Below are positions 42,807-50,692 of a DNA stretch of 64,000 nucleotides, piece by piece; position 1 is the stretch's first letter; each line of letters starts with the position of its first letter. Source of the stretch: Nocardia asteroides (GTDB lineage Bacteria > Actinomycetota > Actinomycetes > Mycobacteriales > Mycobacteriaceae); contig NZ_CP089214.1 of the NCBI RefSeq assembly GCF_021183625.1, positions 868,001-932,000 on the forward strand, in the 5' to 3' direction. A program made the position numbers and the translations under genes. The notes below the pieces were generated by a model. That model saw only the letters and a list, made by a program, of their open reading frames with translations, had not been told where the DNA came from and did not search any database.

Positions 42807-42821
42807 TGCAAATGATTGTCG
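42807..42821 (-). promoter_or_regulatory. candidate Zur box before the PLP-enzyme operon
   Basis: TGCAAATGATTGTCG matches the Zur consensus TGAAAATGATTTTCA at 12 of 15 positions. It is about 40 bases upstream of the decarboxylase GTG. It is weaker than the site at 37896 and not a good palindrome. Its presence facing the same pair of convergent transcripts is the main support. Confidence 0.5.
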
Positions 42822-42991
42822 TTCGTAACAACGATGTCTCGATCGGCACCCTCTCCGCAAGTGCAAGAGGCAAACATCCAGCTCAGAGCCGGGTCAGATG
42901 CGTCCTCCGGCAACAGGTTCCAGGCTACGGCCGTTCGCGGTGACGCCGACCCGGGCAGCCGCGGCGCGAGCGGGGCTATGCTCGGCACCTC

Positions 42992-43381
42992 ATGATCTCG
43001 CTGCTCGGCATCAACCATCTGACGCTCGCCACCACCGAACTCGACCGCCTCGTCGGCTTCTACACCGGGCTACTCGGCGCGCGCGAGGCTTTCGCGCGGG
43101 CGGCGACGGCCTCCGCTCCGCGCATCGCCGTCCTCGACGTCGGCGCGGCCGATCATCTGATGATCGTCGAGACCGCCGCCGCCGAGCCGGGCGGCCTCGA
43201 TCCGCTCGGGAACGCGGGGTGGGGTTTACGGGTGGGGTCCTACGAGCAGTTGTGCGCGGTGCGTGCCCGCATCCTGGAGGCCGGGCAGCCGGTGGGGACG
43301 ATCGAGACGCTGCCGACGCAGTGGACGATGACCGCCTACGACCCGGACGGGCGGGCCGTGGATATCCGCGCCCACCGGTGA
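42992..43381 (+). CDS. VOC-family (glyoxalase-like) protein
   Basis: A 129-residue single vicinal-oxygen-chelate domain: INHLTLATTELDRLVGFYTGLLGA at the N-terminus, VLDVGAADHLMIVET in the middle and YDPDGRAVDIRAH at the end, with His/Glu-type metal ligands. This superfamily includes glyoxalases, fosfomycin-resistance enzymes and dioxygenases; a specific role cannot be named. GGGGCTATG-like purine content precedes the ATG. It lies between the Zur-linked operon and the convergent ligase gene and faces away from the former. Confidence 0.78.
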   Translation: MISLLGINHLTLATTELDRLVGFYTGLLGAREAFARAATASAPRIAVLDVGAADHLMIVETAAAEPGGLDPLGNAGWGLRVGSYEQLCAVRARILEAGQPVGTIETLPTQWTMTAYDPDGRAVDIRAHR

Positions 43382-43385
43382 GCAC

Positions 43386-44972
43386 TCAGCCGAGCGTGCC
43401 GTCCGCGATCAGCGCGCGCAGCCCGCGGCGGTCGAGTTTGCCGCTGGGGAGGGTGGGGACCCGCTCGCCGGTGGTGCGGATCCAGCGGGTCGGGACCTTG
43501 TAGGCGGAGAGTTCGCGCCGGGTGTGCGCGGCGACGGCGTCGACATCGACGGTGTCGGGGACGACGACCGCGCAGACCTGCTCGCCCCGGTCGGGGTCCT
43601 CCACGCCGAGCACGAGGCACTGCTGGACGCCGTCGAACCCCTCGACAACGGCCTCGACCTCGCGCGGCGAGACATTGGCCCCGGCCACCTTGATGAGTTC
43701 GCTGGTGCGGCCGACGTAGAACAGCCGCGGGTCGCCGGCGAGCCGGTAGACGCGGTCGCCGGTGTGGTACCAGCCGTCCGGGTCGAAGACGTCGTGCCGC
43801 TCGCGCCTGTTGTAGCCGGACATGACGCCGATCCCGCGGATGTGCAGTTCGCCGGTGGTCCCGTCGGGAACGGGGCACCCCTCGTCGTCCACGATGCGGA
43901 TGTCGGTGTGCAGGAAGCTGCCCGCGGTCTCGGAGAGGCTGCGGTGCACCGGGAACTCGTCGGGCACGTTGTACAGGGCGACGTCGAGCGGGCCGTCGAG
44001 CAGCAGGGGCGCGGCGCTCAGGTCGCGCTCGGCGAAGGTCGGGTGCTCGCGGAGGCGCCGGGTGAAGGCGGGCCAGCCGACGATGCCCTCGCCGCGCTCG
44101 CGCTCGATGAGGTCGAGCGCGGCGCCGGGCTCCGGGCGCGGCATGACCAGCAGGGTGACCCGCTCGTGCAGCGCGCCGGTCGCGGCGAGGACGCCGCCGA
44201 TCCAGAAGAACGGCATCGAGGAGAAGACGCGGGGCGCGGCCGAGCCGCCGCAGAGCGCGCTGATCGCCGCGGGCCAGCCCGCCGTCTGGCGGACCAGGGT
44301 GCCGTGCGTGTGCAGGACGCCCTTCGGGTCGGCGGTGGAGCCGGAGGTGTGGATCATGATGGCGAGATCGGCGGCGGTGACCTCGTTCTCGACGGCGGCG
44401 AGGAGCTCCGGGGGCAGCGCCGCGTTCTCGTCGAGAGCCGTGGTGTCCGCCCAGAGCCTAGGGGCGCCGCCGGGCAGCGCGATAGCGGCAGCCGAGGACT
44501 CGGTGGCGGCGCCGGGCAGCGCGATGCGGCGCAGGTACGGTGCGGTGGGCAGGGACAGCAGGGTGGTGGTGGCCGAGGCGAGCCCGGGCAGGGCGGCCTC
44601 GAGGCGTTCGGCGGTGGGGGTGCCGAGGATGTCCGGCGGGGCGACGAGGACGCCGATGTCGGCGAGCCGGATCACCTTGCCGAGCTCGGCCGGCGGGTAG
44701 AGCGTGCTCAGCGGGACCGCGAGGGCGCCGATCCGGGAGACGGCCAGCCACCAGACGATCCAGTCGACGTCGTTCGGGAACAGCAGCCCGACCCTGGTGC
44801 CCTTGCCGACGCCGTCGCGCAGCAGCCGCCGCGCGGCGAGCGCGGAGCGGCGCTCGGCCTCGGCGTAGGTCAGCCGGGCGGTGGGTGAGGCGAGGTAGGT
44901 GTGCTCGCCGTGCTCCGCGGCGGCGCGGGCGAGCAGCCGACCGATCGAGAGGTCGGTTTCCGAAAGCGACAT
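43386..44972 (-). CDS. adenylate-forming acyl-CoA ligase
   Basis: A 528-residue AMP-binding enzyme. The P-loop MIHTSGSTADPKGVLHTHG, the GWYHTGDRVY aspartate motif and the catalytic lysine in LPSGKLDRRGL are intact; the usual YGxTE block is the variant SLSETAGSF. It activates a carboxylic acid for CoA transfer. GGAGAACCTGAT precedes ATG 44972; a GTG at 44993 is possible. It follows the thioesterase gene by 52 bases and is probably cotranscribed with it. The substrate is unknown. Confidence 0.88.
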   Translation of the reverse strand: MSLSETDLSIGRLLARAAAEHGEHTYLASPTARLTYAEAERRSALAARRLLRDGVGKGTRVGLLFPNDVDWIVWWLAVSRIGALAVPLSTLYPPAELGKVIRLADIGVLVAPPDILGTPTAERLEAALPGLASATTTLLSLPTAPYLRRIALPGAATESSAAAIALPGGAPRLWADTTALDENAALPPELLAAVENEVTAADLAIMIHTSGSTADPKGVLHTHGTLVRQTAGWPAAISALCGGSAAPRVFSSMPFFWIGGVLAATGALHERVTLLVMPRPEPGAALDLIERERGEGIVGWPAFTRRLREHPTFAERDLSAAPLLLDGPLDVALYNVPDEFPVHRSLSETAGSFLHTDIRIVDDEGCPVPDGTTGELHIRGIGVMSGYNRRERHDVFDPDGWYHTGDRVYRLAGDPRLFYVGRTSELIKVAGANVSPREVEAVVEGFDGVQQCLVLGVEDPDRGEQVCAVVVPDTVDVDAVAAHTRRELSAYKVPTRWIRTTGERVPTLPSGKLDRRGLRALIADGTLG

Positions 44973-45024
44973 ATCAGGTTCTCCGTTCGACACGGCCAGT
45001 CTGGCACGCGGCGCCCGGGCCGGG

Positions 45025-45837
45025 TCAGTCCTTGAAGTAGACGAGCTGGTGGCTGGTGGCCAGCACGACCCCGTCCGGGCTCCAGACCGTCGCGCTCTGG
45101 TCGAAGAACCCGGCGCCGAAGTGCTGGGCGCGGGCGGTGCCGAGCACCGGGCGATCGGCTACGGCAGCGAGCACCCCGGCATCGGCGTGGAAGTACACGG
45201 TCAGCGAGACGGTCCCCGCGGGCACGAGCCGGCCGGTGCGGACCATCGCGCGCGGAATGAACACGTCGCAGAGCGCGGTCAGAGCCGGGCGGTCCAGCGG
45301 GCGGGGCGGGGTGTCGCGCACCCAGACGGTGGTGACCGAGTCCGGCCGCGGCCCCGCCTCGGCGGCGAGCAGACCCGCGCCCTCGACGAAGTGCTGCTCG
45401 TATTTGCCCATCCAGACCGGGAACTCGGGCGGCAGGAACGGCGCCGCCTCCGCGAACGGCGGAACCTGCGGGGGCGCGATCTCGGAGTCGGTCCAGGTGG
45501 GGCGGCGGAGCGCGGTCACCGCCGTCGCGGTGGTGGTGACGGCGTCGTCCTGGACGAGCTCGAGGGTCCAGTGCTGGGTGCTGCGGTTGGTCCGCGCCGG
45601 GTGGGTGCGCACGGTGAACGGGCCGTCGGCGATCGGGCCGGCGAAGTTGACGGTGAGGGAGACCGGCTCGCCCAGGCGGCGCGGATCGTCGAGCACCGCG
45701 CGCAGCAGCGTCGCCGCGGTGATGCCGCCGAACGGGCCGACCATGTTGCTGTACTCGGGCGCGGTGTGGCCGCGGAACTCGCCCTCGGCCACCGGGTCGA
45801 GTGCGGTGGCGGCGTCGAACGGGTGGCGCGGTTCCAC
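45025..45837 (-). CDS. double-hotdog acyl-CoA thioesterase
   Basis: A 270-residue TesB/PF13622-like protein: the N-terminal hotdog shows GEFRGHTAPEYSNMVGPFGGITAATLLRAV, and the second domain DVFIPRAMVRTGRLVPAGTVSLTVYFH and ATVWSPDGVVLATSHQLVYFKD. It likely hydrolyses an acyl-CoA, perhaps the product of the ligase gene behind it. GTG 45837 is preferred: GAGGAG is five bases upstream. Longer in-frame readings extend into the divergent gene's promoter. Confidence 0.85.
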   Translation of the reverse strand: MEPRHPFDAATALDPVAEGEFRGHTAPEYSNMVGPFGGITAATLLRAVLDDPRRLGEPVSLTVNFAGPIADGPFTVRTHPARTNRSTQHWTLELVQDDAVTTTATAVTALRRPTWTDSEIAPPQVPPFAEAAPFLPPEFPVWMGKYEQHFVEGAGLLAAEAGPRPDSVTTVWVRDTPPRPLDRPALTALCDVFIPRAMVRTGRLVPAGTVSLTVYFHADAGVLAAVADRPVLGTARAQHFGAGFFDQSATVWSPDGVVLATSHQLVYFKD

Positions 45838-45949
45838 GGGGACTCCTCGGGGTGCGGTTGGCGTTCGCTCACCGTAGCCGTCCGATTGCCGACGGTGGAC
45901 AGCACGTTCGTGGAAGCGGGCGGCCGGTGCCGTCGCCGACGATGGGGCC

Positions 45950-46354
45950 ATGCGAAGGACGAGGGAACGGTTGGCCGCGGTGTTGTTCGTCGCGGCCGGG
46001 GTGGTGACCGCCGCGCCCGCGGTGGGCGCCGGGTCGGCCGAATGGATCGGCGCGGCTTATGGTTTGCAGCCGCTGGACGATGATCTCGCGCTGCTGCTGC
46101 GGCATCGCGCGGTGTTGTTCGGGGTGCTGGGGGCGGGGCTGATCGTGGCGGCGGTGCGGCCGCGGTGGCGTCCGGCGGCGGTGCCCGCCGGCGCGGTCGC
46201 GCCGGCCTGCTTTCCGCTGCCGGCCGTGGCGGGCGGGCCGGTGAACGCCGCGCTGACGCGGGTCGCGGCGGTGGATGTGGCGGCGGTCCTCGCGCTCGGC
46301 GCGGGGGTGGCGCCGGCTCCGCGCACGGGCCCGATCAACTCCTCGGCACGCTAG
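45950..46354 (+). CDS. four-helix membrane protein
   Basis: A 134-residue protein with about four hydrophobic helices. The middle DDDLALLLRHRAVLFGVLGAGLIVAAVRP resembles a small actinobacterial membrane family of unknown function (sometimes mis-annotated as phosphopantetheine adenylyltransferase). No catalytic motif is present. It diverges from the thioesterase gene and overlaps the convergent tetR gene by four bases. Confidence 0.6.
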   Translation: MRRTRERLAAVLFVAAGVVTAAPAVGAGSAEWIGAAYGLQPLDDDLALLLRHRAVLFGVLGAGLIVAAVRPRWRPAAVPAGAVAPACFPLPAVAGGPVNAALTRVAAVDVAAVLALGAGVAPAPRTGPINSSAR

Positions 46355-46986
46355 GGCTCGCCCGCCCGGCGGGCGGCGACGAACAGCTCGACACAGACCT
46401 CGACGAGGTCGGCGGGGTCGTCCCGGCACCCGTCCAGCAACCAGTCGACCAGCAGGTGGTTGACCCCGCCGACCAGCGCCGTCGCGGTCAGCCGCCGCCC
46501 GCGCGCACCGTCGCCGCCCCAGGTGGCGAGGACGGTGTCGACGAAATCGCGGAGCACCAGGTGCCGCCGCCGCTCCATCTCCGGGGAGACCCCGACCACC
46601 TCGATGAGCACCACCTTCGCGCGGCGCGGATCCCCGGTCAGGTACCGGATGAAGGCGGCCAGCCCGGCCGCCGAGCGGGCGTCGAGATCGGGGCTCGCCT
46701 GTTCCAGCGCGGCGACCGTCGCCGCGCGCATCCCCTCGGCCAGGGTGTCGTAGAGCGCGGCGAGGCACGCCTCCCGGCCGGCGAACGACTCGTAGAAGTA
46801 GCGCTCGGTGATGCCTGCCCCGCGGCAGATCTGCTTGATCGACGCGGCGGCGTAGCCGGTGCTGCCGAACTGTTCGAGGGCGGAGTCGAGGATGGCCGCG
46901 CGGCGCCTGCGCACGCGCTCCTCCGGCGCGACGCCGGAGTACCTGCGGCGGGACGGCTTCGGGGTGGTCGGTCCCGAGCGGGTCAT
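46351..46986 (-). CDS. TetR-family regulator
   Basis: A 211-residue repressor with HTH at residues about 25-75 (RAAILDSALEQFGSTGYAAASIKQICRGAGITERYFYESFAGREACLAAL) and a C-terminal effector domain (RSAAGLAAFIRYLTGDPRRAKVVLIEVVGVSPEME) typical of fatty-acid or xenobiotic TetR proteins. It is divergent from the SDR-hydrolase pair across a perfect operator palindrome and probably represses both sides. Confidence 0.87.
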   Translation of the reverse strand: MTRSGPTTPKPSRRRYSGVAPEERVRRRRAAILDSALEQFGSTGYAAASIKQICRGAGITERYFYESFAGREACLAALYDTLAEGMRAATVAALEQASPDLDARSAAGLAAFIRYLTGDPRRAKVVLIEVVGVSPEMERRRHLVLRDFVDTVLATWGGDGARGRRLTATALVGGVNHLLVDWLLDGCRDDPADLVEVCVELFVAARRAGEP

Positions 46987-47036
46987 GGGGCCTTTCCTCC
47001 CTGCCGATGAAGTGCAATACTAGCCGGGCAAATTCT

Positions 47037-47052
47037 GACAATCGTGATTGTC
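47037..47052. promoter_or_regulatory. TetR operator between tetR and the SDR gene
   Basis: GACAATC and GATTGTC form a perfect 7-base inverted repeat around GT, in the 114-base divergent region. It lies 50 bases from the tetR start and 48 from the ATG of the SDR gene. Confidence 0.7.
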
Positions 47053-47100
47053 CAAGTTGATCGCCGCTCTCGAATGGAGCCGGGGGGGAAGCAGCACGCC

Positions 47101-47823
47101 ATGACGGAGACAGCGCTGGCCGGGCGGATCGTCGCGGTCACCGGCGGCGCCGGTGGCATCGGGCGGGAGATCGCGGGCCGGCTCGCCGCGGCCGGTGCGC
47201 GGGTGGCGATCGGTGACGGCGACGCCCCCGCCGCCGCGGCGGCCGCGCGAGCGCTGCCGGGACAGGTGCGCGGCTTCGCCCTCGCGGTGACCGACAGCGG
47301 GTCGTTCCGGCGGTTCCTCGGCGCGGTCGGGGAGCTGTGGGGCCCACTCGACGTGCTGGTCACCGACGCCGGGCTCGCGGCATCCGGGAACCGGCCGGAC
47401 GGCGCGCGGACGATCGCGGTGAACCTGCCCGGGGTGATCGTCGGGGTGCGGCTCGTAGCGCCGGGCATGCGCGCCAGGGGCAGCGGCCACATCGTCGCCG
47501 TCGCGGCCGCCACCCGCGCGGGCGAATCCCTCTGCGCCACGACCGGACACGGCCTCCTCGGTTACCTGCGCGGCGTGCGCGAGCAGCTACGCGGCAGCGG
47601 CGTCGAGGTGTCGGCGCTCATGCCCGGCGGCGGCTCCCCGCTCGGGGGCACCGTCGACGCCGGTGACGTCGCCGCCGCCGTAGTGGACATCGTGACCGCG
47701 CGCTTCCGGACCGGCTCCCCCGCCGGTCCCGAGCTGCTCGCGCGGGCACTGCGCGAGCCCCCCGGCACTCCCCCGATCGACGTGCCCCGTCGACCATTTT
47801 TCCGACCGACAGGATCACCATGA
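47101..47823 (+). CDS. short-chain dehydrogenase-like protein lacking catalytic residues
   Basis: A 240-residue Rossmann protein. The cofactor motif VTGGAGGIG (residues 13-21) and the DG charge after the second strand are normal, but NNAG is TDAG and the catalytic Ser-Tyr-Lys are absent: the Ser strand reads IVAVAAATRAG and the YxxxK position reads CATTG (Cys145, Gly149). It may be a binding or regulatory pseudoenzyme, or a decaying gene, although the frame is intact. Its stop overlaps the hydrolase ATG (ATGA). Confidence 0.8.
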   Translation: MTETALAGRIVAVTGGAGGIGREIAGRLAAAGARVAIGDGDAPAAAAAARALPGQVRGFALAVTDSGSFRRFLGAVGELWGPLDVLVTDAGLAASGNRPDGARTIAVNLPGVIVGVRLVAPGMRARGSGHIVAVAAATRAGESLCATTGHGLLGYLRGVREQLRGSGVEVSALMPGGGSPLGGTVDAGDVAAAVVDIVTARFRTGSPAGPELLARALREPPGTPPIDVPRRPFFRPTGSP

Positions 47824-48794
47824 CCGGCACCGGCCGCCCCGCACGTCGTTCCGTCGCGGCCGGGCTGACGATCTGGGCCTCGCGGATCTTCGTCCGGCCG
47901 ACGCTGTGGCTGCTCCCGCTGAGCTCCCTGATCGGCGTGCTCGGCTACCGCGGCACGCAGGTCGTCGCATGCCGGATGTGGTTCGCCCGCATGCTCCCGC
48001 ACACCGTGGTCGACACCGCGTGGCCCGGTGGCAGGATCGTCGGTGAGTGGGTCGGCGGGGAAGCGGAGCCCGGCAGCCGCACGATCTACTACATCCACGG
48101 CAGCGGCTACATCAGCTGCAGCCCGGCGACGCACCGCGGCCTGGTCTCCGAACTGGCGCGCAGGCTGAACAGACCGGTCTTCGCGGTGCGCTACCGGCGC
48201 GCGCCGCGGTACCGCTTCCCGGCCGCCCACGACGACGTACTCCACGGATACCTGTGGCTGCTCGCGCGCGGGCACCGGGGCGGCGACATCGTCGTGGCAG
48301 GCGACTCGGCCGGTGGCCACCTGGCCCTCGGGCTGTGCGGGCAGCTCCGCGCGCTCGGGCTGGGACAGCCGGCCGCCGTGATCGGCTTCTCCAGCCTCGT
48401 CGACCCGACCTGGCAGCTGGCCGAGGCCAACGGCAGCCAGGTGTGGGACCAGTTCATCTCGGCGCGGACCGGGCGCCGCATCACCCACACCTACCTGGCC
48501 GGAGCCGATCTCGACGATCCGCGCCTCGACGTGCTCGGCACGGTCGGCGCCGACCTCCCGCCGATGCTGCTGCAGGCCGGTGCGAGCGAGGCCCTCGGCT
48601 CGGACTCCGCGCACTACGCCGCGGCGCTGAACGCCGCGGGCGGGCGCTGCGAGCTCGAGCTGTGGCCGGGGATGTTCCACGTGTTCCAGATGGGCTACCC
48701 GCGGCTGCCGGAGGCGCGACGCGCCCTGGACAGTGTCGAGCGGTTCGTCGCGCGGGTGGACAGCTCTTCCCAACCCCGCGATCACGCCGGGTGA
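47820..48794 (+). CDS. alpha/beta hydrolase of the hormone-sensitive-lipase family
   Basis: A 324-residue hydrolase. The oxyanion motif is YIHGSGYISCSPATHR (HGSG in place of HGGG), the nucleophile is in VAGDSAGGHLAL (GDSAGG) and the catalytic His in GMFHVFQ. The N-terminal hydrophobic stretch (LWLLPLSSLIGVLGY) may anchor it to the membrane, as in mycobacterial Lip proteins. It should cleave small or lipid esters. Translation is coupled to the SDR gene, and both are under the TetR operator. Confidence 0.88.
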   Translation: MTGTGRPARRSVAAGLTIWASRIFVRPTLWLLPLSSLIGVLGYRGTQVVACRMWFARMLPHTVVDTAWPGGRIVGEWVGGEAEPGSRTIYYIHGSGYISCSPATHRGLVSELARRLNRPVFAVRYRRAPRYRFPAAHDDVLHGYLWLLARGHRGGDIVVAGDSAGGHLALGLCGQLRALGLGQPAAVIGFSSLVDPTWQLAEANGSQVWDQFISARTGRRITHTYLAGADLDDPRLDVLGTVGADLPPMLLQAGASEALGSDSAHYAAALNAAGGRCELELWPGMFHVFQMGYPRLPEARRALDSVERFVARVDSSSQPRDHAG

Positions 48795-49171
48795 CTGGCT
48801 CTCCCACGCCGGCGGCATCCCGGTCCGCTCACGTCGGCGCAACGGCTCGAGCGTTCCTGATCGAACCGCGCTGTTCGGCCGCGTTCAATTGCTGGCCGGT
48901 CACCGACCGGATCTCTTTTTCCCCAGGTTGACGAGCCGGAATCCCTATGTAAATCTGTTGTTGCTCTTGATATTTCATTCGAGGCATCGAAGCCCGGGTG
49001 ACGTTGCCGGAACCGACTCCATCTGTACCGCTCGATGTAGTTTTCCCGCGAGAAATCTCACCGATTTCTCCGCGCGACCACTACCGCTTATTGCCCTCGC
49101 GGATGCACGTGCATCTACAAGGCCATGAGCAATCGCCGCGACTTTCGCCAACCAGAGGCATGGAGGCCCTA
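48795..49171 (+). other. AT-rich intergenic region upstream of the luxR gene
   Basis: No gene is seen in this 377-base gap, which is clearly less GC-rich than its neighbours from about 48890 to 49100. TTGACG (48928-48933) and TAAATC (48950-48955), 16 bases apart, are a possible promoter for the LuxR gene. The composition drop also marks the left border of the halogenase cluster. Confidence 0.45.
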
Positions 49172-50692
49172 GTGAGCATTCCCGAACTGTCCTCGCCGGA
49201 ATCGGACATCGCGGACAATGTCGTCGAACAGCCGAACTCGGCCGGTGCAGCGCTCTACCTCATCTGCTCGCTGGACCGGGCCGAGGATATGAGACCGGAG
49301 AATCTGTCCCGGCTTCGCCGCGCGAGCGCGGCGCTGATCCGCGGCGATCTCCCCGCGACCCGGGATCTCGCCGATGCCGTGCTCGCGGACCCGCGGCTCT
49401 CCGAGGCGGCTCGCGACCAGGTGGCCGCGCTGCGACTGAGCGTAGGCGCCGTGCTCGACGAGCCGCTCGCGTACCGCACCGCCGTGTCGCTCGTGCAGCG
49501 GGCCGCCGGTGCGCACACCGCCGCCCGATCGGTCGCGCTGTGCACGGTGGCCGCTCGCAAATGGCGGTCGGGAGATCTGAACGGCGGATTGTGGTATAGC
49601 CAGCTGGCAGCGAATCTGGCCGAATCCACGACCCAGGTGTGGCGTTCCTACACCCGGCTTCTGCTCGCCCGGAAACTGGCCGATATCCGGGTCACCGACC
49701 GCGCCACGGATCTGCTGGCCGACATTCAATCCACATACGAAAGCTACGGAATGCACGCTTTCACATCGATACCGATGACCCTGCGGGCGACATTGGAGCT
49801 ACAGCGAAACAATACGGATCGAGCATTGCGGATGGCGACCGCGGCCGTCGGCGTACCGCAACACCGGACGACGACCGTCGCGGTACCGCGCGCATTGTCG
49901 ATATCGGCCGCCGCATATCTGCGATTCGGTGACATCGAGATGGCATCGACCTGTCTGGATATTCTGCGCGGCCAGCCCGAACCGTACCTGCTCGCCGATT
50001 CGCTGGCGCGCGCGGCGCTCATCGAGATCGTCCTGATCCGGCTGCGCGCCGGCGCGGCGGCGGCCGTCTCCCTGGCCAGGTCGCACTGGGCTGTGCTGAC
50101 CACCGATGTCACCTGCTTCATCGAGGATCCCACCGTCCCGGCCTGGTTGGTGTCCACCATGATGCGGGGCGGCGGGACCGATCTGGCCGCCCGCATCGTG
50201 ACGCTCACCGAGCGATTGGCCGCCGCCAACCCCGGCATCGCCGCGCTGGACCACGCGGCCAGACATGCCGGAGGAATGTTCACCGAGGACGCGACGCTGC
50301 TTCGGTCGCTCACCGACGTGACCACCGATCCCTACCTGCGGCAGCGGCTCGACGCCGATATCGCGGCGCTGGAGAGCCGGCCGATCGGCTGGCCGGCACC
50401 GAGCCGCGCGGTGCGCACCGCCCGGCCGGGCCCCGCCGCCGGGCAGCCACCCCGGCAAGCGCCCGCCGATGAACAGCCCGTTCATCGGCCGGACGGGCTC
50501 GCCGAACTCACCGATCGCGAACAGGACATCGCCGGGCTGGTGGGGCAGGGGATGACGAACCGCCAAGCGGCGCTCCGGATCGGCGTATCGGAGCACACCG
50601 TCAATTTTCACCTGCGCAAGATCTTCCGGAAGCTCGATCTCTCCTCGCGCGCCGAACTCGCCCGGTTCATCGCGGAGGCCCACCGGCAGTAG
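49172..50692 (+). CDS. LuxR-family regulator of the halogenase cluster
   Basis: A 506-residue protein with a C-terminal LuxR-type HTH (LAELTDREQDIAGLVGQGMTNRQAALRIGVSEHTVNFHLRKIF, about residues 445-490). The 400 residues before it are alpha-helical repeats of the TPR/sensor kind seen in cluster regulators without an ATPase domain. The GTG at 49172 has GGAGG five bases upstream; ATG 49160 is the alternative. It converges with the MFS gene, overlapping 26 bases, and is the only regulator beside the cluster, so it is a good candidate activator. Confidence 0.84.
   Translation: MSIPELSSPESDIADNVVEQPNSAGAALYLICSLDRAEDMRPENLSRLRRASAALIRGDLPATRDLADAVLADPRLSEAARDQVAALRLSVGAVLDEPLAYRTAVSLVQRAAGAHTAARSVALCTVAARKWRSGDLNGGLWYSQLAANLAESTTQVWRSYTRLLLARKLADIRVTDRATDLLADIQSTYESYGMHAFTSIPMTLRATLELQRNNTDRALRMATAAVGVPQHRTTTVAVPRALSISAAAYLRFGDIEMASTCLDILRGQPEPYLLADSLARAALIEIVLIRLRAGAAAAVSLARSHWAVLTTDVTCFIEDPTVPAWLVSTMMRGGGTDLAARIVTLTERLAAANPGIAALDHAARHAGGMFTEDATLLRSLTDVTTDPYLRQRLDADIAALESRPIGWPAPSRAVRTARPGPAAGQPPRQAPADEQPVHRPDGLAELTDREQDIAGLVGQGMTNRQAALRIGVSEHTVNFHLRKIFRKLDLSSRAELARFIAEAHRQ

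Noticed and set aside
42767..43018. N-terminal extension of the PLP decarboxylase
   Set aside because: The frame is open and includes a cysteine-rich stretch, but it covers the promoter and Zur-like site and shows no family similarity.
43386..45837. Ligase and thioesterase as members of the Zur-linked locus
   Set aside because: They are convergent with the VOC gene, have no Zur-like site, and form their own pair.
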